Source: JAGZHZ01 sp965150505 (GTDB lineage: Bacteria; Bacillota; Clostridia; Lachnospirales; Lachnospiraceae). From it: a stretch of DNA of 27,684 bases. The stretch lies in NCBI GenBank assembly GCA_965150505.1, contig CBCTVZ010000022.1:1-27684 (forward strand), given 5' to 3'. Below, piece after piece: positions 7,936 through 15,165 of this stretch. The translations under genes were made by a program, and so were the position numbers. Position 1 is the stretch's first letter; each line of letters starts with the position of its first letter. The notes below the pieces were generated by a model. The model saw only the letters and a program-made list of their open reading frames with translations. It ran no database searches and had not been told where the DNA came from.

Positions 7936-7951
7936 CTCTTGACAAAAATCC
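7913..7951. repeat. sequence resembling an insertion-sequence end (ISL3-like)
   Basis: The minus strand begins GGATTTTTGTCAAGAGTTGG and matches about 28 of 39 positions of the sequence at 14-52 (GGTTCTTTGTCAAGGGTTGG). The GG start and TTTGTCAA core recall ISL3-family ends, from memory. No transposase adjoins it. Confidence 0.3.
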
Positions 7952-7963
7952 TATTTTTAAGCA

Positions 7964-8015
7964 TAAAAACAGAGCCGCTGCTCCATAGATGATTACTCAT
8001 CTATGTTGCAACGGC
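7964..8015 (-). terminator. terminator after adhE
   Basis: Minus-strand outer arms GCCGTTGC and GCAGCGGC plus inner arms CATAGATGA and TCATCTATG with a GTAA loop make a long hairpin, followed by CTGTTTTT. It lies 30 nt past the adhE stop. Confidence 0.92.
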
Positions 8016-8044
8016 CCCGTTTATCTGATTCTACTATTTTATAA

Positions 8045-10702
8045 TTAATTCTGACCTTCTGTTCCTTTGTACTCTGTTCCGTAGTATGCTGCCAGATAAA
8101 TTTCTTTCATCTCAGACATCAGTGGATATCTTGGATTTGCGCCTGTACACTGGTCATCGAATGCTTTCTCTACCATCTCATCGAGTGTATCCAGGAAGTA
8201 TTTTTCATCAATGCCGTAATCTTTGATACATTTTTTGATTCCGATTCTTGCGATCAGATCATCTAATGCTTTGATTAACAGTTCAAATGTCTCTCTGTCA
8301 TCCTTTCCACAGATTCCTGCAAAACGTGCAGCTTCAGCATATCTTGCCAGAGCGTGTGGATACTGGTACTGGGAGAATGTTCCCATCTTTGTTGGAACTT
8401 CTGCTGCATTGTAACGCATTACTTTTGTCAGAAGCAGAGCATTTGCCACACCATGAGGCAGGTGATGGAATGCGCCTAATTTATGAGCCATGGAGTGATT
8501 CAGTCCTAAGAAAGCATTTGCGAATGCCATACCAGCCATGCAGGCAGCATTTGCCATTTTTTCACGGGCAATCGGATCATTTGCTCCATTTTCATAAGCA
8601 GATGGCAGATAATCAAATACTGCTTTGATTGCTTTTAATGCAAATCCATCTGTATATTCTGTTGCCATAATGGAAACGTATGCTTCCAGTGCATGTGTCA
8701 TAACATCGATACCAGATGCGCTTGTCAGTCCTTTTGGCTGATTCATCATATTGTCAGCGTCTACGATTGCCATATTTGGAAGCAGTTCGTAGTCAGCAAG
8801 CGGATATTTTGTTCCTGTTGTCTCATCTGTGATGATTGCAAACGGTGTTACTTCAGAACCTGTTCCAGAAGATGTTGGAATTGCTACGAAGTAAGCTTTT
8901 TCTCCCATTTTCGGGAATGTGTATACTCTCTTGCGAATATCCATGAAATCCATCGCCATCTGCATAAAGTCAGCTTCTGGATGTTCATACAGAACCCACA
9001 TAATCTTTGCGGCATCCATAGCAGATCCACCGCCCAGTGCGATGATTACATCAGGTTCAAACGCTCTCATTGCCTCTGCGCCTGCTTTTGCACATCCCAA
9101 TGTTGGGTCTGGAGCTACTTCATAGAAGCATGTATGCTGGATACCCATGCTGTCCAGTTTATCATCAATCGCTTTTGTATAGCCGTTTTTGTATAAGAAG
9201 GTATCTGTAACGATGAATGCTTTTTTCTTGTGCATGATCGTTCCCAGTTCATCTAATGCTACTGGCATACAGCCTTTCTTAAAGTAAACTTTTTCCGGAG
9301 CTCTAAACCACAGCATATTCTCTCTCCTTTCAGCTACCGTCTTAATATTTAACAGATGTTTTACTCCAACGTTTTCAGAAATGGAGTTTCCGCCCCAGGA
9401 ACCGCATCCCAGTGTCAGTGACGGTGCCAGCTTAAAGTTGTATAAGTCACCGATTCCTCCGTGGGAAGAAGGTGTATTGATCAGAACACGGCAAGTCTTC
9501 ATTGCTGCTGCGTGTTTTGCAATTTTCTCTGTCTGTGCTGGATGAATATATAAAGAAGAAGTATGGCCGTATCCGCCGTCTGCAACGAGTCTTTCTGCTT
9601 TTGCGATTGCCTCGTCAAAATCTGCTGCCTTGTACATAGCAAGAACTGGAGACAGTTTTTCATGGGCAAACTCTTCAGAGATATCTACAGATTCTACTTC
9701 ACCAATCAGGATTTTTGTAGATTTTGGAACGTCTACGCCAGCTAATGCTGCGATTGTGTGAGCGGACTGTCCTACAATTTTTGCATTTAATGCGCCGTTG
9801 ATGATGATGGTCTTACGAACTTTTTCCAGTTCTTCTTCGTTTAAGAAATAGCATCCGCGGTATGCAAATTCTTTCTTTACTTCATCATAGATATCGCCTA
9901 CAACCGTAACGGACTGCTCAGAAGCGCAGATCATACCGTTGTCAAATGTCTTAGAATGAATGATTGAGTTTACAGCTAATTTTACATCTGCTGTATCATC
10001 AATGATAACAGGTGTATTTCCTGCTCCAACGCCAAGCGCTGGTTTTCCTGAAGAATAAGCTGCTTTTACCATTCCAGGTCCGCCTGTTGCAAGGATGCAG
10101 TCTGCATCTCTCATAACTTCATTTGTCAGTTCAATAGAAGGAACATCAATCCATCCAATGATCTCTTCTGGAGCGCCAGCTTTTACTGCTGCATCCAGTA
10201 CAATTTTTGCTGCTGCAATCGTGCAGGCTTTTGCGCGAGGATGAGGACTGATGATGATTGCATTTCTTGTCTTCAGGGCGATCAATGTTTTAAAGATTGC
10301 TGTGGAGGTCGGGTTGGTTGTCGGAATAACAGCTGCAATCAGTCCAAGAGGTTCTGCTACTTTTTTGATTCCGTATGCAGAATCTTCTTCAATAACGCCG
10401 CATGTCTTTGTATTTTTATAGGCATTATAAATATACTCTGCTGCATAATGATTTTTGATAATTTTATCTTCTACGATTCCCATTCCAGTCTCAGCAACTG
10501 CCTGTTTTGCAAGTGGAATACGAGCCATATTCGCAGCCATAGCAGCTTCAAAGAAAATCTTATCTACTTGCTCCTGTGTATAGGTTGCAAATTTTCTCTG
10601 TGCTTCGCGCATAACAGCCAGTTTGGCTTTCAGAGAATCTACACTATCTACTAAATTTGAGGTGGTATTGACAGTTTCATTGTTTGCTGTTTCGTTTGCC
10701 AT
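8045..10702 (-). CDS. adhE: bifunctional acetaldehyde-CoA / alcohol dehydrogenase AdhE
   Basis: Reduces acetyl-CoA to acetaldehyde and then ethanol with two NADH, regenerating NAD+ in fermentation; the family forms spirosomes in the cytoplasm. It is 885 residues. The N-terminal aldehyde dehydrogenase half has catalytic C259 in FDNGMICASEQ and the turn GVGAGNTPV. The C-terminal iron-dependent alcohol dehydrogenase half has GGGSAMDAAK and the metal-binding histidines in GLNHSMAHKLGAFHHLPHG (733-751). The start is the ATG at 10702, because AAGGAGG lies 7 nt upstream; an ATG 36 nt earlier has no ribosome site. It is a single gene between two Rex-type operators and a strong terminator, so redox (NADH/NAD+) control is expected. 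Confidence 0.97.
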   Translation of the reverse strand: MANETANNETVNTTSNLVDSVDSLKAKLAVMREAQRKFATYTQEQVDKIFFEAAMAANMARIPLAKQAVAETGMGIVEDKIIKNHYAAEYIYNAYKNTKTCGVIEEDSAYGIKKVAEPLGLIAAVIPTTNPTSTAIFKTLIALKTRNAIIISPHPRAKACTIAAAKIVLDAAVKAGAPEEIIGWIDVPSIELTNEVMRDADCILATGGPGMVKAAYSSGKPALGVGAGNTPVIIDDTADVKLAVNSIIHSKTFDNGMICASEQSVTVVGDIYDEVKKEFAYRGCYFLNEEELEKVRKTIIINGALNAKIVGQSAHTIAALAGVDVPKSTKILIGEVESVDISEEFAHEKLSPVLAMYKAADFDEAIAKAERLVADGGYGHTSSLYIHPAQTEKIAKHAAAMKTCRVLINTPSSHGGIGDLYNFKLAPSLTLGCGSWGGNSISENVGVKHLLNIKTVAERRENMLWFRAPEKVYFKKGCMPVALDELGTIMHKKKAFIVTDTFLYKNGYTKAIDDKLDSMGIQHTCFYEVAPDPTLGCAKAGAEAMRAFEPDVIIALGGGSAMDAAKIMWVLYEHPEADFMQMAMDFMDIRKRVYTFPKMGEKAYFVAIPTSSGTGSEVTPFAIITDETTGTKYPLADYELLPNMAIVDADNMMNQPKGLTSASGIDVMTHALEAYVSIMATEYTDGFALKAIKAVFDYLPSAYENGANDPIAREKMANAACMAGMAFANAFLGLNHSMAHKLGAFHHLPHGVANALLLTKVMRYNAAEVPTKMGTFSQYQYPHALARYAEAARFAGICGKDDRETFELLIKALDDLIARIGIKKCIKDYGIDEKYFLDTLDEMVEKAFDDQCTGANPRYPLMSEMKEIYLAAYYGTEYKGTEGQN

Positions 10703-10723
10703 CTTCGTTCCTCCTTCATAATC

Positions 10724-10754
10724 TGCGGTTCTAAACAAGATTTGTTTTTCCGCA
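10724..10754 (-). promoter_or_regulatory. hairpin in the adhE 5' leader
   Basis: Arms TGCGG/CCGCA and an inner AAACAA/TTGTTT pair form a hairpin ending about 12 nt before the ribosome site in a leader of about 140 nt. The adhE messages of other bacteria are known to be controlled after transcription; the role here is inferred only. Confidence 0.4.
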
Positions 10755-10825
10755 TCGTTTCTATTTTCCTATACGGAGAATTTTTTTAATATAAAAAACT
10801 CTCCATGTTTTTTACTCCATCGTTT

Positions 10826-10843
10826 TTGTTAATCATTTAACGA
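10826..10843. promoter_or_regulatory. Rex operator (site 1) at the adhE transcription start
   Basis: TTGTTAA-TCAT-TTAACGA matches the Rex box TTGTTAAnnnnTTAACAA at 13 of 14 fixed positions. It lies just downstream of the -10, covering the predicted +1, where bound Rex would block RNA polymerase. Confidence 0.75.
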
Positions 10844-10847
10844 TCTC

Positions 10848-10876
10848 AGAATATCACATTGTTAAATGTTTGTCAA
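10848..10876 (-). promoter_or_regulatory. sigma-A promoter for adhE
   Basis: Minus-strand TTGACA (10876-10871), 17 nt, TATTCT (10853-10848). A consensus -35 with a weaker -10 suits a regulated promoter. It is bracketed by two Rex-like sites. Confidence 0.75.
10859..10876. promoter_or_regulatory. Rex operator (site 2) over the adhE -35
   Basis: On the minus strand, TTGACAA-ACAT-TTAACAA matches the Rex box at 12 of 14 fixed positions. The first half doubles as the -35 hexamer. Its centre is 33 bp from site 1, about three helical turns. Confidence 0.6.
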
Positions 10877-10903
10877 TATCATTTTTTCAAAATTCTAAAC
10901 TTT

Positions 10904-11425
10904 TTAACATTTTTCAGGTTCTGGATATTCTTCTCCGAATGTTTCTACTGTCATAGAACGAATTTTCTGAGGCTCTAAAGGACGATCGGAATAATCCGTA
11001 TCTACCTGCGCGATTTTGTCTACAATCTCCATTCCTTCGATTACTTTTCCAAATGCCGCATAAGATCCGTCTAAGTGAGGCGCTGCTTTGTGCATGATAA
11101 AGAATTGAGAACCTGCGGAATCTGGGTGCATCGCTCTTGCCATGGATAAAACGCCAGGAGTATGTTTGAACTGATTTGCAAATCCATTCTGACTAAATTC
11201 TCCTTTGATACTGTATCCTGGATCTCCCATTCCATTTCCGTTTGGGCATCCTCCCTGAATCATAAATCCTTCTATTACTCTGTGAAAAATCAAACCATCA
11301 TAAAAACCTTTTTTTACAAGGCTGATAAAATTGTTTACGGTATTTGGCGCTACGTTTGGATACAGCTCTGCTTTCATGATATCTCCATTTTCCATAGTGA
11401 TTGTTACGATTGGATTCTGTGCCAT
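10904..11425 (-). CDS. cyclophilin-type peptidyl-prolyl cis-trans isomerase
   Basis: Catalyses cis-trans isomerisation of prolyl bonds during protein folding. It has no signal peptide, so it acts in the cytoplasm. The 173 residues match the PpiB class: catalytic arginine R49 in FHRVIEGFMIQGG, the substrate-binding GVLSMARA, then SAGSQFFIMHKAAPHLDGSYAAFGKV. The ATG has AAAGGAAATAAG upstream. Its promoter is 170 nt away (11594-11622). No terminator follows: the stop is only 28 nt before the adhE -35, so low-level readthrough into adhE is possible. topB lies upstream on the same strand. Confidence 0.93.
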   Translation of the reverse strand: MAQNPIVTITMENGDIMKAELYPNVAPNTVNNFISLVKKGFYDGLIFHRVIEGFMIQGGCPNGNGMGDPGYSIKGEFSQNGFANQFKHTPGVLSMARAMHPDSAGSQFFIMHKAAPHLDGSYAAFGKVIEGMEIVDKIAQVDTDYSDRPLEPQKIRSMTVETFGEEYPEPEKC

Positions 11426-11484
11426 AGTCTTATTTCCTTTCTTTTATCAAATACTTTCTATTTTGGTCAAAACCTTTGTTGTGC

Positions 11485-11525
11485 TATCCATCCCACACCT
11501 AAATGAGTGGGCTTTTCGCACATAC
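11485..11525. repeat. IS200/IS605-like end hairpin remnant
   Basis: CCCAC and GTGGG (11492-11511) flank ACCTAAATGA, followed by CTTTTCGCAC. It shares ACCTAAA-n4-TGGG-n-TTTTC with 2163-2189. It lies inside the leader of the cyclophilin gene, with no transposase nearby. Confidence 0.35.
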
Positions 11526-11593
11526 TGTTGTAATTCAGAAAAAGGTGCTGCAAAACATCTTTTATGTCTCTTAGCTCCTTCTCTTCTGTATTC

Positions 11594-11622
11594 ATTATAA
11601 TATGCCCTACATGGCGTTGCAA
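11594..11622 (-). promoter_or_regulatory. sigma-A promoter for the cyclophilin gene
   Basis: Minus-strand TTGCAA (11622-11617), 17 nt, TATAAT (11599-11594). It gives an unusually long leader of about 160 nt that contains the IS-like hairpin. Confidence 0.65.
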
Positions 11623-11664
11623 GAAAATTCCCATGTTTTATTTTGAGCTATGTTTCTTTTTCTC

Positions 11665-13848
11665 TTATTTTTCTTTCAATTTCTGAAAAGCAACCGCAAA
11701 AGCGTTATTTAATGGCTCTTCTTCTTTTTTCATTTTATTCAGATAACGATTCACGTCTTTTTTTGAGACCCCAGCGCCTTCTTTCTTTCTGCGCTCCTGA
11801 AAAGAAGACAGTTTTTCTTTATATCCGCAGACACATACAAAAATCTGCGCGTCTCCCTTTCCTCTTAGCTCCATCTTTTTATGACATTTTGGACATCGCG
11901 CGTTTGAAGTGCGTGAAATCGTCTCACGGTGACCGCATTCCCTATCCTGACATACAAGCATCGTACTGTTTTTTCCTTTTACCATCAGCATCAATTTTCC
12001 ACAGTCAGGACATTTTTTATTTGTCAGATTATCATGACGGAATTTTCCTTCTCCTGTCTTAATCTCCTCTGTGATCTCATCTGTATACTGTTCAATTTCT
12101 TTCATAAACGTATCGCGGCGCAATTTTCCCTCTGAGATCTGAGCCAGTTTTCGTTCCCATTTTGCTGTCAGTTCTGGTTTTCTTAAATCTTCTGGGACGA
12201 GCTTTAACAACTGTTTTGCTTTCGATGTCAAATAAATATCTTTTCCCTTTTTCTCTAAGAGGAAACTGTGAAACAATTTTTCAATAATATCTGCTCTCGT
12301 TGCAACCGTTCCAAGTCCTCCTGTCTCTCCTAATGTCTTAATATCTTCTTTTTTATTGCTTTCCATATATTTGACAGGATTCTCCATCGCAGACAACAAT
12401 GTTGCCTCGTTAAATGGAGCTGGCGCGGCGGTCTTTCCCTCTGTCATGGTGATTGAGAGAATTGGATAGGTACTGCCTTCCTTTAAATCTGGCATAATCC
12501 TCGTCTCTGCTTCATTTTCCTCTTCTTCCTCTATCTCATTTTCATAGATTTCTTTCCATCCCAGATTTTTTACCATCTTTCCCTTCGCTGTAAAAAATTC
12601 TGTTCCAATCTTGATCTTGATGGTTGTCTGCTCATACTCAAATGGAGGATACATCACAGCTAAAAATCTTCTGACAACGAGATCATAAATTTTTCTTTCT
12701 TCATTTGTCATATGATCGAACGCTACAAACTGTTCAGTCGGAATGATTGCATGATGATCGCTCACTTTACTATTGTCCACAAATGGTTGTTTTCCCTCAA
12801 ATTTTTTTCTGAGCAGAGGAGCTGCAAGTTTTCTATATGGTCCGACACTGCAAGCTTGCAGTCTCTCATGAAGTGTTCCAACGACATCGCTTGTCAAATA
12901 TCTGGAGTCTGTTCGTGGATACGTCAAAACTTTATGATTTTCATATAGACGCTGCATAATATTTAAGGTTTCTTTTGCGGAATAGTTATATCTCTTATTG
13001 GCATCCCTCTGCAATTCTGTCAAATCGTATAATTGCGGCGCTATTTTTTTCTTTGCGCTCTTTGTGATTTCGCTTACAATTCCCTGTTTTCCATTTAATT
13101 CTTTTATTATTTTTTCGATTCGTTCTTTGTCAAAGGAACGTGTACTTCCTGATTTTTCATCCTGCCATGTCAAACTGATTCCCTGTGTTCTTACTTTTAT
13201 TCCATAATACGACTGCGGACGGAAATTTTTAATTTCTTCTTCTTTTCGCGCAATCATCGCAAGGGTCGGTGTCTGCACACGCCCGCAGGAAAGCTGTGCA
13301 TTATATTTGCAAGTCAACGCTCTCGTCGCATTCATCCCCACCAGCCAGTCTGCCTCTGCGCGAGAGACGGCTGCACGGTACAGATTGTCATAAGATGATC
13401 CTGGTTTTAAATTTGCAAATCCTTCTTTGATCGCCTTATCTGTGACAGAAGAAATCCAAAGACGGCGGATCGGCTTTTTATTTCCGGCTTTTTCTAAAAT
13501 CCATCTTGCCACTAATTCCCCTTCTCTTCCTGCGTCTGTAGCGATAATCACATCCTGCACATCATTTCTGTGAATCTGACTCTTAACAATCTGAAACTGT
13601 TTTCCAGTCTGTCGGATCACTTCTAGTTTCATCGGTTTTGGCATCATTGGCAAATCTTCCATCTTCCACTCTTTATATCGGTCGCTGTACTGTTCTGGCT
13701 CTGCCAAAGTGACAAGATGCCCCAGTCCCCAAGTCACAATATATTGGTTTCCTTCTAATAATCCATTTCCGCCCTTTGTACATTTCAGCACACGCGCGAT
13801 ATCTCTTCCAACAGAAGGTTTTTCCGCTATCACTAAAGTCTTTCCCAT
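11665..13848 (-). CDS. topB: DNA topoisomerase III
   Basis: Type IA topoisomerase that relaxes negatively supercoiled DNA and unlinks replication and recombination intermediates by single-strand passage. The 727 residues show the N-terminal Toprim domain (MGKTLVIAEKPSVGRDIARV, with DAGREGE at 105-111) and SCGRVQTPTLAMI near 187. The catalytic tyrosine is Y310 in LTYPRTDSRYLT. Two C-terminal zinc ribbons follow: CPDCGK...CQDRECGH and CPKCHK...CVCGY. The last residues are basic. AGGAGA precedes the ATG. No terminator is seen after it, so it may be co-transcribed with the cyclophilin gene. It is chromosomal in style; nothing ties it to a conjugative element. Confidence 0.95.
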   Translation of the reverse strand: MGKTLVIAEKPSVGRDIARVLKCTKGGNGLLEGNQYIVTWGLGHLVTLAEPEQYSDRYKEWKMEDLPMMPKPMKLEVIRQTGKQFQIVKSQIHRNDVQDVIIATDAGREGELVARWILEKAGNKKPIRRLWISSVTDKAIKEGFANLKPGSSYDNLYRAAVSRAEADWLVGMNATRALTCKYNAQLSCGRVQTPTLAMIARKEEEIKNFRPQSYYGIKVRTQGISLTWQDEKSGSTRSFDKERIEKIIKELNGKQGIVSEITKSAKKKIAPQLYDLTELQRDANKRYNYSAKETLNIMQRLYENHKVLTYPRTDSRYLTSDVVGTLHERLQACSVGPYRKLAAPLLRKKFEGKQPFVDNSKVSDHHAIIPTEQFVAFDHMTNEERKIYDLVVRRFLAVMYPPFEYEQTTIKIKIGTEFFTAKGKMVKNLGWKEIYENEIEEEEENEAETRIMPDLKEGSTYPILSITMTEGKTAAPAPFNEATLLSAMENPVKYMESNKKEDIKTLGETGGLGTVATRADIIEKLFHSFLLEKKGKDIYLTSKAKQLLKLVPEDLRKPELTAKWERKLAQISEGKLRRDTFMKEIEQYTDEITEEIKTGEGKFRHDNLTNKKCPDCGKLMLMVKGKNSTMLVCQDRECGHRETISRTSNARCPKCHKKMELRGKGDAQIFVCVCGYKEKLSSFQERRKKEGAGVSKKDVNRYLNKMKKEEEPLNNAFAVAFQKLKEK

Positions 13849-13938
13849 TCTTTTTCTCCTAACTGTTTTCTATCTGTTCTGCAAGCAAAAAATCAGCCAT
13901 ATTTTTTTATCTGCCTCTTTTTTCCTATACTTTTTCTG

Positions 13939-13947
13939 ATTATATCA
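13939..13947 (-). promoter_or_regulatory. extended -10 promoter for topB
   Basis: Minus-strand TGATATAAT, a TGn extension plus consensus -10, about 90 nt before the ATG. No good -35 is visible. Confidence 0.4.
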
Positions 13948-14038
13948 CGATTTTCATACATCCAGTTAATTTTTTCTTCTTTCCTTGAAAGCCCTTGCAC
14001 TTCTGTATATTGTCGTTTAAAATAAGAATAGATTACAA

Positions 14039-14077
14039 GAATCATATTCGTTTTTTATATAATTGACAATATGATTC
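14039..14077. promoter_or_regulatory. 10-bp inverted repeat flanking a -10 box
   Basis: GAATCATATT (14039-14048) and AATATGATTC (14068-14077) are exact inverted copies, 19 nt apart. A TATAAT (14058-14063) lies between them. It is the probable operator/promoter region of the plus-strand gene at 14095. As RNA it could fold just before the ribosome site. Confidence 0.5.
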
Positions 14078-14094
14078 ACGAAAGGGGTTTTTTC

Positions 14095-14778
14095 ATGAGT
14101 GGCAAACAACGTTATTCTCAAAACGGCAGAAAAATCATTCCATACAACCGATCCTCTGCCGAAAATTCATCGCAGCGCAGAAAGAATTTAAGAAAATCCC
14201 GCAGTTCTCTCACAGTCCGTGAACAGCAAACGATACGGTTTCTCTTATGTGGAACAGGCGCTCTTGCGATATTGGCGGCTGTCATTTTTTTTATCTTTTA
14301 CTCACGCTCCAGATTAGTTCCCTATCCAATCATTGAGAATCTCGCCCCTGAGTCTGTCCTGTTTGAGGAATCTGCCGCCAGTCTTTACAAACTTCCGGAA
14401 TCACTGTCAGAATATGAAACTCGCATCAATAAAAATTTATCCTCTCTGATTCCTGATTACAGCTGCTCCGAATCTCATATTTCGATTTTTTACTATCCAA
14501 ATTGGGAGGAAAAGGGAGATCTTGGAAAAATTACGTATACTTCCAAAAAACATTCTGTCCTTCTTTCTGTCTCAAAGACAGCTTCTCCTGCTCCAAAAGA
14601 ACTTTTTTCCTCTGAGGGAAAAGCTGTGATTGGTTCTACTGATGTCTATTTTGGATATACGCAAAGTCCTGAGACTTTTTATGCTGCCTGGAGCGACAAT
14701 CAGATTTACTACTGTCTTTCTCAGCAGAATGTCTCACACAAGAGCTTCTCTCATCTTGTAAACTCTATTCTGGCATAA
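14095..14778 (+). CDS. single-pass membrane protein with DUF4367-like C-terminus
   Basis: I do not recognise this protein with certainty. It is 227 residues: a basic, serine-rich cytoplasmic part (1-48), one membrane helix (about 49-70, LLCGTGALAILAAVIFFIFY) and an outer domain of about 155 residues. The last part (VIGSTDVYFGY...YAAWSDNQIYYCLS...LVNSIL) resembles DUF4367 domains, often found in anti-sigma or sporulation-linked membrane proteins. The start is the ATG at 14095, because AAAGGGG lies 7 nt upstream; an ATG at 14071 lacks a site. It is one of only two plus-strand genes here, stands alone with its own promoter region, and ends at a bidirectional terminator. Confidence 0.75.
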   Translation: MSGKQRYSQNGRKIIPYNRSSAENSSQRRKNLRKSRSSLTVREQQTIRFLLCGTGALAILAAVIFFIFYSRSRLVPYPIIENLAPESVLFEESAASLYKLPESLSEYETRINKNLSSLIPDYSCSESHISIFYYPNWEEKGDLGKITYTSKKHSVLLSVSKTASPAPKELFSSEGKAVIGSTDVYFGYTQSPETFYAAWSDNQIYYCLSQQNVSHKSFSHLVNSILA

Positions 14779-14819
14779 AAAAATTCTGACACCTACTTTT
14801 TTCGGTGTCAGAATTTTTT
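14777..14819 (+). terminator. bidirectional terminator between convergent genes
   Basis: AAAAAAATTCTGACACC and GGTGTCAGAATTTTTT form a perfect stem with a 10-nt loop, with T runs in both directions. It serves the plus-strand membrane protein gene and the minus-strand DUF1292 gene. Confidence 0.93.
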
Positions 14820-14834
14820 CTCTCTAACTTTACT

Positions 14835-15149
14835 CTAATTTACTTTTTTGAAGTCATCCTCGTCCACTTCTACCTCTTCGAGTCCTTCTTCCAGACCTTT
14901 TTCTACTTCTGCCAGAATTTCCTCCATCATTTTCCACTCTTCTTCTGTCTCAAGCGGATATAATTCTTCTGTTCCTTTTTCTGCGTCGAAGAAAGAAGCG
15001 TATACATTGAGAGCTCCTTCTTCGCTGAAGGTATTGTCCGTATACAATACATAACTTCTTCCATTGTCCTCATTGTCAATCGTAAACAATGCCTCAAAAT
15101 TTCCTGTCCCATTACTCTGTTTTACATCTGCTAATTTCCACTTTTTCAT
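14835..15149 (-). CDS. DUF1292 family protein
   Basis: A small, very acidic protein of 104 residues with no membrane segment. It has the pattern of DUF1292 proteins: a strand-rich core (FEALFTIDNEDNGRSYVLYT), then DAEKGTEELYPLETEEEWKM and a glutamate-rich helix. The function is unknown. The ATG has GAAAGGAAAG upstream and lies 16 nt after the stop of the SEDS gene, so the two are co-transcribed. It ends at the shared bidirectional terminator. Confidence 0.85.
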   Translation of the reverse strand: MKKWKLADVKQSNGTGNFEALFTIDNEDNGRSYVLYTDNTFSEEGALNVYASFFDAEKGTEELYPLETEEEWKMMEEILAEVEKGLEEGLEEVEVDEDDFKKVN

Positions 15150-15165
15150 TTTTCTTTCCTTTCTT

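Noticed and set aside
7794..8000. 69-residue N-terminal extension of the sigma factor
   Set aside because: It is read from the adhE terminator and the promoter region and lacks a ribosome site. The TTG at 7793 has a perfect one and fits the family start.
8693..9196. 167-codon plus-strand ORF opposite adhE, and similar ORFs opposite ecfA1, topB and the anti-sigma gene
   Set aside because: Antisense shadows of strong coding genes: cysteine/histidine-rich or low-complexity translations, no ribosome sites, no recognisable family.
11467..11595. 42-codon ORF upstream of the cyclophilin gene (MNTEEKELRDIKDVLQHLFL...)
   Set aside because: Its ATG overlaps the -10 box of the likely promoter, so transcription starts after it. 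The second half runs through the IS-like hairpin.
11665..13848. topB as a mark of an integrated conjugative element
   Set aside because: No relaxase, coupling protein, integrase or conjugation genes nearby, and base composition looks like the rest of the window.
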